Source: Pristionchus mayeri (taxonomy: Eukaryota > Nematoda > Chromadorea > Rhabditida > Neodiplogasteridae). Taken from it: a stretch of DNA of 64,000 bases. This document shows positions 1-11,509 of the stretch, in pieces (the first letter of the stretch is position 1; every line of letters starts with the position of its first letter). The position numbers and the translations under genes are program-made. Location of the stretch: positions 39,848,661 to 39,912,660 of the forward strand of contig BTRK01000002.1 of the NCBI GenBank assembly GCA_036245805.1, in the 5' to 3' direction. The notes beneath the pieces were generated by a model. It had not been told where the DNA came from and did no database searches. It saw only the letters and a program-made list of their open reading frames with translations.

Positions 1-970
1 AATAGGGGCAAAAATTTGACGAAAATAGGGGAAAAATAGGAAGAAAAGAAGGAACGAACCGTGCACTGCGTCGACCAGACGAGAGAGTGATTTGGAAAAT
101 GGAAGGAACACGTCATCGTTCGACTCTCGGACAATGCCTCATTATCTGAACAAAGGCCGTTGTGGAGAGTGCAAATTGATCAATTGATCAAAATGCGAAA
201 GGTAAGATATTGCACGTTTATTACGGGGTTGGGCGCTCGTGGAAATGAAATGAATTCGCCTTCCCCCTCTCCCCGTCCTTCCCCTTCTTCCACCTCCCCA
301 GCTTCAACTCAGTCCCTTCTTCCACCTAAGATTCGTAGGGAGCAGAAAGCGAGAAGAGCTGGAGCGCAGGTTCAGTATTCGTCTTTACTTCCGATCGCCC
401 GCATCAGCCTCTCACAACGCTCATGATGTGGAAAAAGAGCACATCAGCATAAATTTAGGACGAAAACGCTTTCTGCACTGGTTGCAAAGCGCGTTCAACG
501 ATTTTGTCAAACCACTATGGCGGTTGATAAGGTATGTGAATACGATAACCGTAGCTATGACCCATGCGTTAGTTGTTGACCGGCTAATAGTTTGGGGCAT
601 GGTAGGGTGCGTAGCGTGGTGTGTGAAGTGTATTCGTGAGATTAACTTGCTAGTGGGAGCAAGTCCCAATGGGCGCACCCACTGGCACGGATCCTTGACG
701 ACATTGAACAAACACTTCATTCCTCCCTTTTCATTGCGACGTTTTGCCCACGCCTCGCGCAGTTCTTTCCCACTTTTCTCTCATAATTCAATCGGATTTT
801 GTCACCAATTTCCCACTTTTCAACTTTTCGCATCATTTCAATTGGAGGAACTTTGTGATCCACCCTTGTTCATTCGGCATCTCTCATAGGAAAGCTAATC
901 ACCTAAGAAAGAACCCAAATCGTTATCATTGTTCATACAAGATATTTCGTCCTTACTCTCGTTATTGCAG
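1..970. other. 5' flank without a supported gene
   Basis: Several open stretches exist here, including one of about 150 codons from 428, but none shows a recognisable domain or a coherent exon chain. A possible donor follows an ATG-containing stretch near 200, so part of an exon of an upstream gene could be present. I see nothing firmer. Confidence 0.3.
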
Positions 971-974
971 AACA

Positions 975-1484
975 ATGACCCAATATGCTGATTCGAAATA
1001 TGCGGAAGTGGATGTTTACTTGGTAAGCAACTGAATTCTTGCCAATATTAATGATTGAAAGTTGAATGTTTTGATAGGCTATTTGCATTCGAATTTGCCT
1101 GGTTATTATGAAATCCCAATCCCAACTAGTCTCCTACCCGTATCAGGAATGCAGGGTAGGAGAAAACCCGTAAAGTAGGGATAGAAAAAAATAGGAGTGT
1201 TTGAGAAAATGGGTTTTATTTTATATTTTTTTTAAAATATTTTTCCTTCTTTTCAGGACGGTATGCCTCACGCCACCATCCTCTGTGGATTGAACACGGC
1301 TGTGGCCGAAATGATCGAGAAAGCCAACATCAAGAATCGTGATATTCGAGCATTTTATCTGACTGATCGACTTGGCATGGACACCGTATTCCGTCTCCTT
1401 CCCAAAGTTATCGCCAACGAGAACGCAAAGAAATTCATTTCCCTTGAAATTGAAGTTTATCCAACTGTTGAATGCACCTATTGA
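975..1484 (+). CDS. 91-aa protein of unknown function, two exons
   Basis: Exons 975-1022 and 1257-1484 join in phase 0 into a 91-codon frame. The ATG lies four bases behind a strong acceptor (TTATTGCAG at 962-970), a typical position for spliced-leader trans-splicing, which is why I chose this start over the in-frame Met early in exon 2. The intron is GT...TTTTCAG. The product has no signal peptide or membrane segment and looks like a small soluble alpha/beta protein. I do not recognise the family. Its final codons are repeated at 3025-3049 at the head of the second unit of the downstream tandem array, so the duplication that made the cysteine-rich copies started inside this gene's last exon. 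Confidence 0.6.
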
Positions 1485-1760
1485 TAATGTAAAGATGATG
1501 TGATAAAAGTGTTTTGAGATTGGTATTTGCGGTGACTCGCTTTTTAAATGTTCAGTTTCTTTAAAACAAATACAATTTCACGAATTTTGCAACCCTTTTC
1601 TGCTCTTTCGATGCTGCGGAAGATTATATTGCAATCCATTGGCAAGCAAAATTCCGGAAGTTCCTACCAGTCGACAAGTCTGCAGGAAATCAGATTATCA
1701 CTATTCCTCCCACCCCTGACCATCCACGAAATACACGCTCTCCGACTGCTTTTGCATTGC

Positions 1761-1772
1761 CCGTAAACAGAT
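1761..1772 (+). promoter_or_regulatory. Shared promoter motif CCGTAAACAGAT, copy 1
   Basis: The 12-mer is identical upstream of all three cysteine-rich genes. Here it lies 125 bp before the ATG, followed by TATAAAAG near 1831. GTAAACA is the known forkhead (FOXO/DAF-16 type) core. Conservation could instead reflect recent duplication of the whole unit. Confidence 0.4.
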
Positions 1773-1885
1773 TTTTAGCCCACATCATATAGAATAAATT
1801 ACAAACTTCTGCATGAAACATGCAAAGTCATATAAAAGACACTGATATCACAATCATTTCAACTCGGCTTACATTTGACGACAAC

Positions 1886-2575
1886 ATGACCACAACTTGC
1901 TTTTTCTTCTCGCTGCTCCTCTTCGCAATTATAATTAATGTCGCTGAGATGCAAGTAAGTTTATGTGGTTATTCCGGCTGTAAAAAGTATATTATTCAAT
2001 TTTCGCTTGATTTAATGGCACTAGCGAACAGTAAGAACCCACCGGATGAGGTCCCAACATAATAACGGATGGCATCTTGACAGCATGAAAATCACTTCCG
2101 GCAATATTTTTTAGTTCTCATCCGGTGAGTTCATCCCACTCACTGAAAGTGCGATATTCGGGTAATCGTCTTTCCATTTCCAATACCCTCTCTACCGGTC
2201 GAGCGGCGAAAGAGCATTGGAAATGAAGATACAATTACCCGAATAGCGCTCTACCACCTCTGTAACCATTTCATCTGAGAATTCCAACGCTCGCATTAAG
2301 TGCACGGACGAACAGAAAGCTCAGTGTGGAGAACACGAGACATGCATCGTGGTACAATAATTTTAAATTATACATTAAAATCTAGGAAACACTGGTATTT
2401 CACTGTCAATATGTTTGATCAGTACACCTATTTTAAAAAAATAGTGAGTTTAGTAACATTAGCTAACGCTCGATAATTCCAGCCTCGTTGTGCTCCATGC
2501 CCCCCGAGACATGTATGCCCGCTAATACTATGCGTGGCGTTCCAATGCATCCCTACTCCACCTCCGCAGCCATAA
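1886..2575 (+). CDS. Small secreted eight-cysteine protein, copy 1 (intact)
   Basis: Exons 1886-1954, 2280-2351 and 2483-2575 join in phase 0 and give 77 aa. Exon 1 encodes a hydrophobic signal peptide (FFFSLLLFAIIIN). Exons 2 and 3 encode the mature part with cysteine pattern C-x7-C-x5-C-x4-C-x2-C-x5-C-x4-C-x4-C and a Pro-rich tail ending TPPPQP. This suggests a disulphide-rich extracellular peptide, perhaps a protease inhibitor or antimicrobial type, but I do not recognise a named family. It is the first and only fully intact of three tandem copies, all plus strand with identical exon phases. A TATA-like box and a shared upstream motif precede the start. A hairpin of about 100 bp sits in intron 1 of this copy only. 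Confidence 0.72.
2151..2249. repeat. Hairpin in intron 1 of cysteine-rich copy 1
   Basis: GCGATATTCGGGTAATCG at 2151 is mirrored by a diverged inverted copy ending with ATTACCCGAATAGCGC at 2249. The arms are about 37 bp around a loop of about 25 bp. It is absent from the same intron of copies 2 and 3, so it is probably a small MITE-like insertion. Confidence 0.6.
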
Positions 2576-3325
2576 TGACGTCTTGGTAGTCCTCCGACCT
2601 ATTGCCCTCAAATCATGACTATGCAAACCCATCCATTTAGCATTGTTCGTAGTTTTTGTGAGATGTGATCGAAATTCATGAGCAAGTAACATCAATAGAT
2701 TTACCATTAACCTTTTTTTATATTAATCTCCCCAAAGATTCCTTGTTATGATTTCATTAATAAACAACCTGAGATTTTGTTATGCACGGAATGAATGATT
2801 TTTTTATTGCGGAAGTGATCACATCTTTCGGTTTATAGCGTCAAAGTGAGCAGACAAAAGACTGGTTAAATATCTGCATCTGAAAATAGCTGAGCGATGT
2901 AAACAATTTACAACGATTAAATATTTTTCATGGTTTTACACATAATTCTAAAAAAAATAACAAATATTTGTTAGACGAATACTATTTTGAATGTCTCCAG
3001 TGATTTTCCCTAGAGATAAGTACATCCAACTGTTGAATGCACCTATTGAGAATGTGTGACGAGAATGTATTATAGTATGTTTCGCAATTGGTGCATGATG
3101 TGACACGCTTTCTCATTTTGTCAGTGTCTAAATACAAGTGTTCATGAATTTTGCAGCCATTGTCAAATCTCGTTATTCTACGAAGCTTTAAATTGCAAGG
3201 CATTGCCAAGCAAATCAAAATGCCAGTTTCCTCCTACAGTCGAACAATCTACTGTAAATCGTATTACCGCTATCCCCCACTCCTGACCCTCCATGACATT
3301 CATTCAGTGTATGTTTTTGCATGCA

Positions 3326-3337
3326 CCGTAAACAGAT
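3326..3337 (+). promoter_or_regulatory. Shared promoter motif CCGTAAACAGAT, copy 2
   Basis: Same 12-mer as at 1761, here 133 bp upstream of the copy 2 ATG. It contains the forkhead core GTAAACA. Confidence 0.4.
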
Positions 3338-3458
3338 TTTGTGCCCACCTGCCACCTCCTGACTGACATATTTATGCAAGGAAACCCATATAAATCATTG
3401 TTCTGACACACGTTTCAACACAGATTCAACAAATTTTTAATATATCAATTTCTAGATC

Positions 3459-4062
3459 ATGACGCCGTCTTTCGTCGTCTTAGCTCTTCTTCTCGGTTCA
3501 GTTATAATCAATGTCATCGATATGCAAGTAAGTTTATGCAATTTTTGAAAAGCTTCAAAATATGTTCAAATATAAAATACTTAGTCTTAATTTATATTTG
3601 CTTTCTCTCAGAATCCAAATGCGCACATGAAGTGTACCGACGAGCAGAAAGCCCAGTGCGGAGAGGATCAAATATGCATCGTGGTACAAAATTATTCAAC
3701 GTATTGCCGGGTATTGACTAAGCCGCGCATCATCTTCTAGGATGGATGAGCGGGAAAATTATGATCTGCCAGTAACAACTTAACTTATTTTTCGATCAAT
3801 TATCCAATTTGACAACAAACCTTGCAGAGTTATTCAAAAGTAAGGAGTCATGGACGAAGTTATGGCATGAATGTTTCATTGAAATAAATTTTAGTCTCAA
3901 TAAGTATGTGGATAGATGTGGCAAAGTAAACGCAGAGAAATACATAGATGAGCCGAAATATTTCAGCCTGAATGCCGTCCATGCCCGCCCGGAAGAATAA
4001 TATGACCGCTCATACTATGCGTGGCGTTCCAGTGCATCCCTACTCCACCTCCCCAGCCATAA
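3459..4062 (+). pseudogene. Small secreted cysteine-rich protein, copy 2, premature stop
   Basis: Exons 3459-3527, 3612-3683 and 3967-4062 match copy 1 in length and phase. The signal peptide (VVLALLLGSVIIN) and exon 2 (CTDEQKAQCGEDQICIV) are intact. In exon 3 the codon that is TGC (Cys) in copy 1 is TGA at 4003-4005, so translation would stop after PECRPCPPGRII and lose the last three cysteines. The sequence beyond the stop is still almost identical to copy 1 down to the old stop at 4060-4062, so the change is recent. It may be a fresh pseudogene, a truncated but expressed variant, or a sequencing error. Confidence 0.65.
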
Positions 4063-4415
4063 AATTGCTATTCAAGACTTGATAAATGCATTAATTTTGC
4101 ATCCGATTCGTTGTTAGTGCACGATGAGATGGAATCGGTCGAGATTAGTTCCAGATTGTATCGCCATTTTGTTTTGCATCACTTGAATGGAGACGTGACA
4201 TTGCATTGATGAAGAAGTCGCAGGCATTTCAGTTGTTGAATTTCGTTATTACATAATTGCAAACAATGACCCAAACAATTACATAGCAATGTATTGTCAA
4301 TCCAATCAAATCCGGAAGTTTCTACAAACAGTCGAAAAAACAGATAATCAGATTAACACTATCCCTCTCGCATGACTTCTTTTTCACTCCCACTCTCTGT
4401 CTGTTTCTGCAAGCA

Positions 4416-4427
4416 CCGTAAACAGAT
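4416..4427 (+). promoter_or_regulatory. Shared promoter motif CCGTAAACAGAT, copy 3
   Basis: Same 12-mer as at 1761 and 3326, here 172 bp upstream of the copy 3 ATG. Confidence 0.38.
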
Positions 4428-4587
4428 ATTTTACTCACCTAATACCTAATAACTGGCATATTTATGCATGGAACCGGCAAAATAATGCATAATAAATACA
4501 GTGTAAATCCACTTTGTTGAGTCGCATGTCAACGCTCCTTCCATACCTTCCATTCCTTTTACTTCACTCACGCGACTTGAGGAAAGC

Positions 4588-4803
4588 ATGATCCCAACTT
4601 TCTTCGTCATCTCTCTGTTTCTATGCTCAATATTCAATGTTGTCGAGATGAGGGTAGGTTTATTTCATTGTTGAAAAGTTTTCGTATAGTAAAAAGTCTT
4701 CATTTGATTAGTCATAATAAGTAGCTTTCAGAATGTCAATGATCACATGAAGTGCACGGACGAACAGAAAGCTCAGTGCGGAGAGCATACGATTTGCATA
4801 GTG
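4588..4803 (+). CDS. Small secreted cysteine-rich protein, copy 3, exons 1-2 only
   Basis: Exon 1 (4588-4653, signal peptide with FFVISLFLCSIFN) and exon 2 (4732-4803, CTDEQKAQCGEHTICIV) match copies 1 and 2 and end at the same GTG|GTACAA donor. No third exon follows locally; the sequence changes character soon after 4850. A matching third exon lies at 13,323-13,418 on the same strand in the same phase. Either this gene has an 8.5 kb intron that contains other genes, or the copy has been broken by an insertion. Copies 1 and 2 have introns of only 78-325 bp. Confidence 0.6.
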
Positions 4804-5272
4804 GTACAATTTTCTTGAATTATTGAATTGAAGAATTATTGAATTATATCTTAAGCTTTTAGCCTTTCTGAAAGCGTTAAAGGGATTTACCAGTCAAAAA
4901 TCAAGTGCACTTCAAATTGCGCAGTTTTCGTCCCTCATTTCAATGCATTAACTCAAAAAAATTAAATAAATTTTATTAAGCTTAAAAACAGGCAAAGCCG
5001 GAAAATGGAAATAAATAATTCCGGTGTAAGTCGACGTATTGTGATTACGGTATTTGAAACGAATCGACGTTACGGCGTGATCGCCGTACCCCATCTCATC
5101 GACGCTTTTTCATTGGTTTCATTGTATTTTCGGTTAATTTTCGTTATATTTTCATCAAATGTTTCTGCCTTGTAATGCTAAACCGTATATTCACGTGTAT
5201 CATGGTAGTTAACCTGTCTAACTGTACTTAAATGATTAACGATGAATGTTACGTAAATTTTCTTCTAGTTCG

Positions 5273-8200
5273 ATGTCCAATTTTCTATGCGTTGTTTGCC
5301 TTCAAACTGCGACTGATGTGCGGAGTGTGCCGAAGAAGGATAACAAAAGGAGGGAATGGTTCATCCGACTGAAATTGATCGACGAGGAGCTGGACGACCT
5401 GGAGAAGCGAGTGCAGGAAAAGTTCAAGGCGAAGAAGAAAGTATGGATATGCTACCGTCACTTCGATAACAAAGAAGCTGCGCTTCCGATTGATGTGAGT
5501 ATCTACTGATCAATTTTGGTTTACCGATTTGTATTATATTGCCTTGTCACATGCATGGAATGTACTGGAATACTGGTTGCATTGTACGTCTTTACTGTTT
5601 TAGCGGCGAGAAAAAACGGATACACCGAGACTCCAAAGGGAAGACAGACCACAGGTACCGGGCATTCTAAGTTTTATACGACGGGCAATCGCATATCTAG
5701 TACCTGGAAATTCGCACACAAAACGAGCCCTGGGGAGGCAATTCGGCCAAAGAACATGTCCTGAGGAGGCAAAATAAGCACACGATACACAACAACCATT
5801 ATAGAATGTGAGGGTGGAGGAGGAACAACCGTGCGAAGATTCAGTAGGCAGCGTCGGGGACGATATCTACGACTTTCAGTTGGATGCACCGTCGTCACAG
5901 GGAACAGATTACCTGGTAAGAAAATTACTCAGCCGAATTGGCATACTCCACAATTATAAATGTTGAAAAGTATTTCATTCATTGCAAACACTGTCATACA
6001 CATAACGGAAATGAAGATGTTTGAAATGATCCTTAAAGTTACCGGACAAGGACGAAACCCTGATCTCGTCGCGTGTACGAGAGAGTATGCAAAGTGAGAG
6101 AGCGCGGGATTACGCTGATCACTTTCGGTTTTCCCTTGAGGCTATTATTGATTTTTAGCATTTTTTGTATGCTCATTCTCATCTAATTCAGTCATCGGCT
6201 ATTCGACGGAGGACAAAAAATAGGAGGTCAATTTTGTCCTCGTCCGGTAACTTTAAATCGACAGCAGTAACAACAGTCATGATATAAATGAGTGATGTAA
6301 AAATGAAAGACATCTAGGTTTTTTATCACAATAGAAAACTAAATTCAGTTCGCCCCATCCCAAGGCACGTGTTCGCAAGAAACAGACAACGGCGTGCTAA
6401 CGGATTCCCCGACAACAATTGATGATCACAAATTCTTCCTCGTCTCCAAGGAATCCCTAATGTCGCTCTTCTCCCGTTGCCGCGACTGCGGCACAGCCCA
6501 GATCAAAGCCGGGACCTTCCACTCGTGGACCGTAGGCTCGGCCCTCAACCTGCAATGGGTTTGCCTTGTTTGCGATCGGATTGTGAGGTGGAGCTCTCAA
6601 GAGAAGATAGAGGGATACTATGAGGGAAACCTCAAATTCACTACATCTGTTCACATTACTGGAACGCCCGTGCCTGTTAGTTCGATATCTATAGAAGACC
6701 AGATCAGCCTAGATTAGAACGAAACATATTGTTCTCGGAAATTTAATTCAGAAAGTCCTAGCGATGGGAAAGGAACTCGGACTGGCCCTCCCCTCCTACA
6801 GCACAATGAGGAACCATATTGCTGATGTGATCATCCCAGCTGTGGATGTAGTGTATGAGACGCACAAGAAGCAGGCAGAGGCGACGGTTAGAGGAGCCAG
6901 CGGGGTTAGATATTTCATACTTATTTACATCTTTGACTCACTTGAAAACCTTTCCGTGCATCCGACCTCGACCGCATACCCCGGCCTCCAGTGAAATATG
7001 TCCATGAGGGGATACGGTAGTTTCTTATGACCCCTCCCATCCCCTCATAACCTCTGACTGCTCCTGGGCCTGCTTCAATCCATGCGGGGGACGTAGGCCT
7101 CTCATCGCAGCTGAAATAGTGTGATGTAAAAACAGAGAAGATCAAAATATCGAACGTTAAAATCCCGCAACTGTGTATACAGAAGTCACAATGATGTTTC
7201 ACAAACTTCCTTCTCAATATTAGTCGAATTATCAAAGCACCAATAAAAGCTACTAGAACAATTTTTCATTTCATCGGTCCTAATCTTCTAATGCATAGCC
7301 GTGGAATAATATAGATATCGGAAGGAAGTTTGAACATTTCAGAAACACGGGATCGACGTGGCGGTCGACGGGAGATATGGTACTCGAGGCTTCACTTCAA
7401 CCAACAACACCAACACCGTGATCGATCTTGGGACGAACTTAGTTTTAGAGGCAGTGAACATGCACAAGAACATGCGAGGGATAGGTAGTGTTAGTTGTAA
7501 TTAGTTAGTATCGGGTTTTCTATTACTAGTGGAAACGTTTCCAGACGGCGTGAGTACCCGGATGGAGAAAGAAGGCATAAAGAGAGGACTCACGACATTA
7601 ATTAAGAAGATGTTCACGGTCAGATATCGCAATTCGGGAACAACGAAACACCGATATTTAAATGTCGCTAATGCTAGATAATGGTAGATAAGGAGTGTAA
7701 CTTCGGACAACGACGCCAAGATAGGCAAAATGATGAGAAGCGAGCCCCTCTTCTCCCGAATTCGGCACTGTCTCGACTTTTGGCACTTGATCAAAGGAAT
7801 CAACAGTGATCTACGAGAGGTTATTAGTATAGTTAGTACGATTAGCTTCAATTAGGTTCACAGTAATAAAGTAAATGGAAACAATCGAAGTCAACATACA
7901 CAAGTGAATTCAGCTAAGCAAGAAGAAGAAGTGTGCTCTGATAAAGTACTGGTGGAAGCACATTGTCAATCACTGTTATCACGTGCACTACCAGTACCGA
8001 AGGAACAGGTCAAAAGGGCTCGAGCGATGGAAGAGTCTGTTGGCTCATGTATGTGGACGGCATAAGCATCTAGAGAAAGTTAGTGCAAAAACAAAATAAC
8101 AATAATATTATTTGTTATATCATGCATGCACGATACTAGAAGTTAATCATACTCAGGTGCCGTTCTTGTCGGGGATCAGTGGATGCGTGCACAAGGAACT

Positions 8201-9325
8201 GCCAGAGGCTCCATCTCACAACATTGATCGGAAGAGCGAGGAGTTCCGCCAGCTCAAGAAGGTCATCCTCAAGCCCACCTTCCTCGCCGGATTTGTTCGA
8301 GCTTCCCCGAAGAAGAATACCTCTCCCTGCGAGTCTTTCAACTCGCTGGTCAACTTGTACATCCCGAAAGACATCGCATGGTATGCAAAAAATTTGACTA
8401 TTGACCCCCCCCCCCCCCTCCCCCTACACTTCATAACAACTTGAATCGCCATCGGCCTGTTTTATTAAGTTGCCCCGCCTTCTACCACGAGAAGATCAAG
8501 CTCGTCGTCCTACATCATAACACGATTGCGATGGCGGATCTGACCGCCTTGAGGGAGGAGAAGTCTTCGTATGTGACAAGGGTGAAAGGACGACAGACTG
8601 TGTGTGTGAAGAGGAAGATGTCAGCGGTGGATCACTACTGGAGGAGAGAAGTTAGTACCATGGACAACAGTTCCCTTCCCAAAGCATCAAAGTAAAATTA
8701 GTGTGTTCAGGTCTGGAAGGAGGTACAAGAAGTGGCACGCCAAAGGAAGCTGCACGCTTACCTCAAGAAGATCGGCGCCCCGGATTCGATCGCCTACGTC
8801 AAAGCCCTCTATGGGAAGGAGAACGATCAGCAGGAGGGGGATATGGTAGAAGATGGAGCAGAGAGTGATGTGTCCGTCGAATTGGGAGGAGGATACGGAG
8901 AAGAAGTCGACTCGGACTCGAACCCCATCATGGACCTGATCGTGTTCAGCGATGATCACGATTCGGAGTCGGATCATGAGAGGGGAGAGACGAGGGAGGA
9001 GGTACTGTCTTCTGGTTCCGAGTGGAACGAAGGAGAGGAGGAGGAGTCGAAGACTCCAGCTGGTCGTGGAAGGGGGCGAAGTGAGCAAGGGAAGGCGAGA
9101 GGAGGCACCAGAGGGAAGGGAAGAGCAGCCAAGGTGGCAGAGGAAGGCGAGACATCTGAGGAAGAGGGAGAGGGCGAAGCAGCAGAGGTGAAGCAGCCAG
9201 AGAAGCCGAAGAGAGTGAGGAAGACGAAGAGAGGAAGAGGGGAGGAAGCGGATGGAGAAGAGGAAGGTTACGAGGGGGATGGGAATGAGCCAGTGAAGAG
9301 AGTCAGAGGGAAGAAGTCAGATTAG
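5273..9325 (+). CDS. THAP-domain transposase-like protein, 12 exons, about 798 aa
   Basis: Exons: 5273-5494, 5604-5654, 5805-5915, 6349-6675, 6752-6904, 7343-7484, 7545-7618, 7688-7819, 7914-8078, 8157-8380, 8470-8650, 8711-9325. All junctions keep frame (2,397 nt). The ATG follows acceptor TTCTTCTAG at 5260-5268. The N-terminus holds a C2CH THAP-type zinc finger (CVVC ... WICYRH). The middle matches a widespread transposase-like family: EGNLKFTTSVHITGTP, then VDGRYGTRGF and TSDNDAKIG (candidate catalytic Asp), CLDFWHLIKG, and CESFNSLVN (candidate Glu). The C-terminal exon is acidic with RG-rich stretches, a possible nucleic-acid-binding tail. I see no terminal inverted repeats, and the many short introns and continuous frame suggest a host-adopted gene or a recently active element (Kolobok-like is my best guess). 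Exon borders are inferred by eye. Confidence 0.75.
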
Positions 9326-9853
9326 TTACGAACATGCAGGGACTGAGAAATTGTTAGGGGCACATGCATATTTCCGACTGTTTGCATTATTACTCACCTA
9401 TGTTAACCTCCATTTCATGATGATTAATAAATTACTTTTGAAACTACCCTTGTCTCCCAGCTCCCACTCACCCCTGCCTCCTTCAGTCGATGGGCGTAGA
9501 TGGCTCCCTCATCTCGCAGCACGTCGAACTCGCACGTGGCGACAAGATCGCGCGGCAGGTCGGGCAGATCGGGCTGCATCATCGGAGCGAAGTCCGGATT
9601 CGTCAGGAACGGGGTGACGTACTCCTACAAAACCAGTTTGTAATAGATTGTCGTAGCCAAGGCTATCGTAGAACATGGGAACCATTGATTCTAGCAGCAA
9701 AACCCTGCCGGTTTTGGATAATACTACGCCAGTTTTTTGTGCACCAACCTAATAAATGCAACAACCTAATAAATCGATAACTAACCCTTACCATAGTTGT
9801 GCACGATACGATGGGGGGTGCCCATCCGGACGGGCACCTCCCATCGACGTATT

Positions 9854-10404
9854 GGGGTCATGGTAAAAAATCGATCGGTAGGTCAAGACTAAGTACCATA
9901 ACCAATCGATAGTAAAGTACACCCTGATATTGTATATGGATACCGTAATATCGCAAACTAACTTTATTTTTAAACATGTCCTGTCACCGTGCCCAATCGA
10001 TTGTACAGTACCCAAGTCACAATCGTAACCCAGTTCCTTGGGTCAGATCCAGTTACTTGGGTGAAACATTTTCATAAAATTGTCAAACATTTTTTTCTAA
10101 AACTCCTAAATCGATTATAAAATGATTCACAGTAACGAGAGATACGGTAGGATAATTAAAAATAATTTTACTCTCGTTTTTAAATTTTTAGAAAAAAATG
10201 TTTGACCCAAGGAACTGGATCTGACCCATGGAACTGGGTTACGGTAGTGACTTGGGTACTGTACAATCGATTGGGCATGATGCCAGGACTTTTTAAAAAT
10301 AAATTTAGTTTGCGATATTCGCGGGTTACGGTATCATGTGCTGTACAATCGATTGTTTATGGTACTTAGTCTTGACCTACTGATCGATTTTTGACCATGA
10401 CCCC
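9854..10404. repeat. 551 bp fold-back repeat in esterase intron
   Basis: GGGGTCATGG at 9854-9863 is mirrored by CCATGACCCC at 10,395-10,404, and the arms pair almost throughout around a centre near 10,129. The inner part carries CCAAGGAACTGGATC-type motifs that recur near 11,660. It lies where the catalytic Ser exon of the esterase is expected. Confidence 0.7.
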
Positions 10405-11097
10405 GTATACATCGAGGGGGGGCAATCCCTGCACACCGATGATCCGTACCGTTTCGGGCGCAAGTCTGTAGTCGATCGAGACGAAGAGGCGTGTGCTCAT
10501 CATTTTGGCCATCGTGCGCGTCACAGACTCATACCTGAGATAGGGAGATAATCAATAATTGCCAATGAATCGATAAATGATATTACAAATCGATAATTAA
10601 TGCAAAACACTCACATCTCCGTATTGCCCAAAACGAATCCACCACCGTGGATGAAGATGATGGCGCCGTCAGACTCGGTAGTCGCATTATTGCGAGGGTG
10701 ATACACACGCACCTGCATTACAGTACCATATCTGCTACAGTACTCCACTACCGTACCTTGACGCCGTCCCAGTGGGTCGTCTCCATGAGCAGATTCGGAT
10801 CCCAGTCGAACATCGGCCCGATCAGTCGACTCAACGCGGTCGGCGTCCAGCGCGTCCAGTATATCATGCAGTAGGCGTTCGAACACAGGCGCGACTGCAA
10901 TCGAGAAGACTGTTTAGTATGGTAGGTCGATGGGCATGAAGAAGAGTTCCCCGTGTTACAACCATACCTGCCCACACCGCCGGTAAACCCAGGAGCCTAT
11001 ATACGTCGATTGTTTTAACTACCAAAACGTTGATAGTCAAAAGTGTAACCTAGCGAACTAAAGTTGACCCACCGTACTGTGGTACGGCAAATATGTT

Positions 11098-11165
11098 TCA
11101 CACTGGTTGGACTCGAACCCACTACCTTCGGTTTCCAAGCCAAACTTGTTAGCCACTCGGTCATG
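11098..11165 (-). other. tRNA-like sequence (degenerate)
   Basis: On the minus strand this reads GACCGAGTGGCTAACAAG (A-box-like) and, downstream, GTGGGTTCGAGTCC (B-box). The acceptor stem does not pair cleanly, so it is probably a decayed tRNA or a tRNA-derived repeat head, not a working gene. Confidence 0.4.
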
Positions 11166-11218
11166 ATTTAATAACGAAAAAAATAAAAATAAAATTTCCT
11201 CAGAGTTATTCAATAAAA

Positions 11219-11509
11219 AGGTAAAGGTAAAGGTAAAGGTAGTTCCGTCTTCAGCGTATTTTTCAACGCGCGGAACGTGCGCAGGTGTCTTTTGATCGGT
11301 GTGTACGCATCCATAGCATATAGCGGCATAGGTTGTCACTCAGTTGCCAGCCGGCGACGCCGCCCCTTTACTCCTGGTTTTAGTACGTACCAGTACCAAT
11401 TGGACCAGGCTTGGTCGGCCTGATGGGGTGGTCTTGTTCCGGACGGGATTCGAACCCGGGACCCTGCGTCGCTCAGCCAGACACACTACCGGCTGAGCTA
11501 TGCCCCCAG
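11219..11509 (-). mobile_element. tRNA-derived SINE with hexamer tail
   Basis: Read on the minus strand, the element starts with a tRNA-like head (GGGGGCATAGCTCAGCCGG as A-box region, GGGTTCGAATCCCG as B-box), continues with a body of about 200 bp that is not tRNA-like, and ends in a CTTTAC-type hexamer repeat. This order is the normal layout of a SINE transcribed by RNA polymerase III. The 5' acceptor half does not pair with the 3' half, which argues against a real tRNA. A fragment with the same tail lies at 29,758-29,855 and its mirror at 49,101-49,198. Confidence 0.6.

Noticed and set aside
428..889. 153-codon open frame on the plus strand
   Set aside because: No domain, no start context or splice logic; composition like non-coding DNA, and the opposite strand is open too.
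8403..8418. C-rich run followed by CTCCCC as a coding stretch
   Set aside because: It lies in the intron between two THAP transposase exons whose phases join correctly without it.
11437..11508. Functional tRNA gene
   Set aside because: A- and B-boxes are good, but the acceptor stem does not pair and a SINE body and tail follow.
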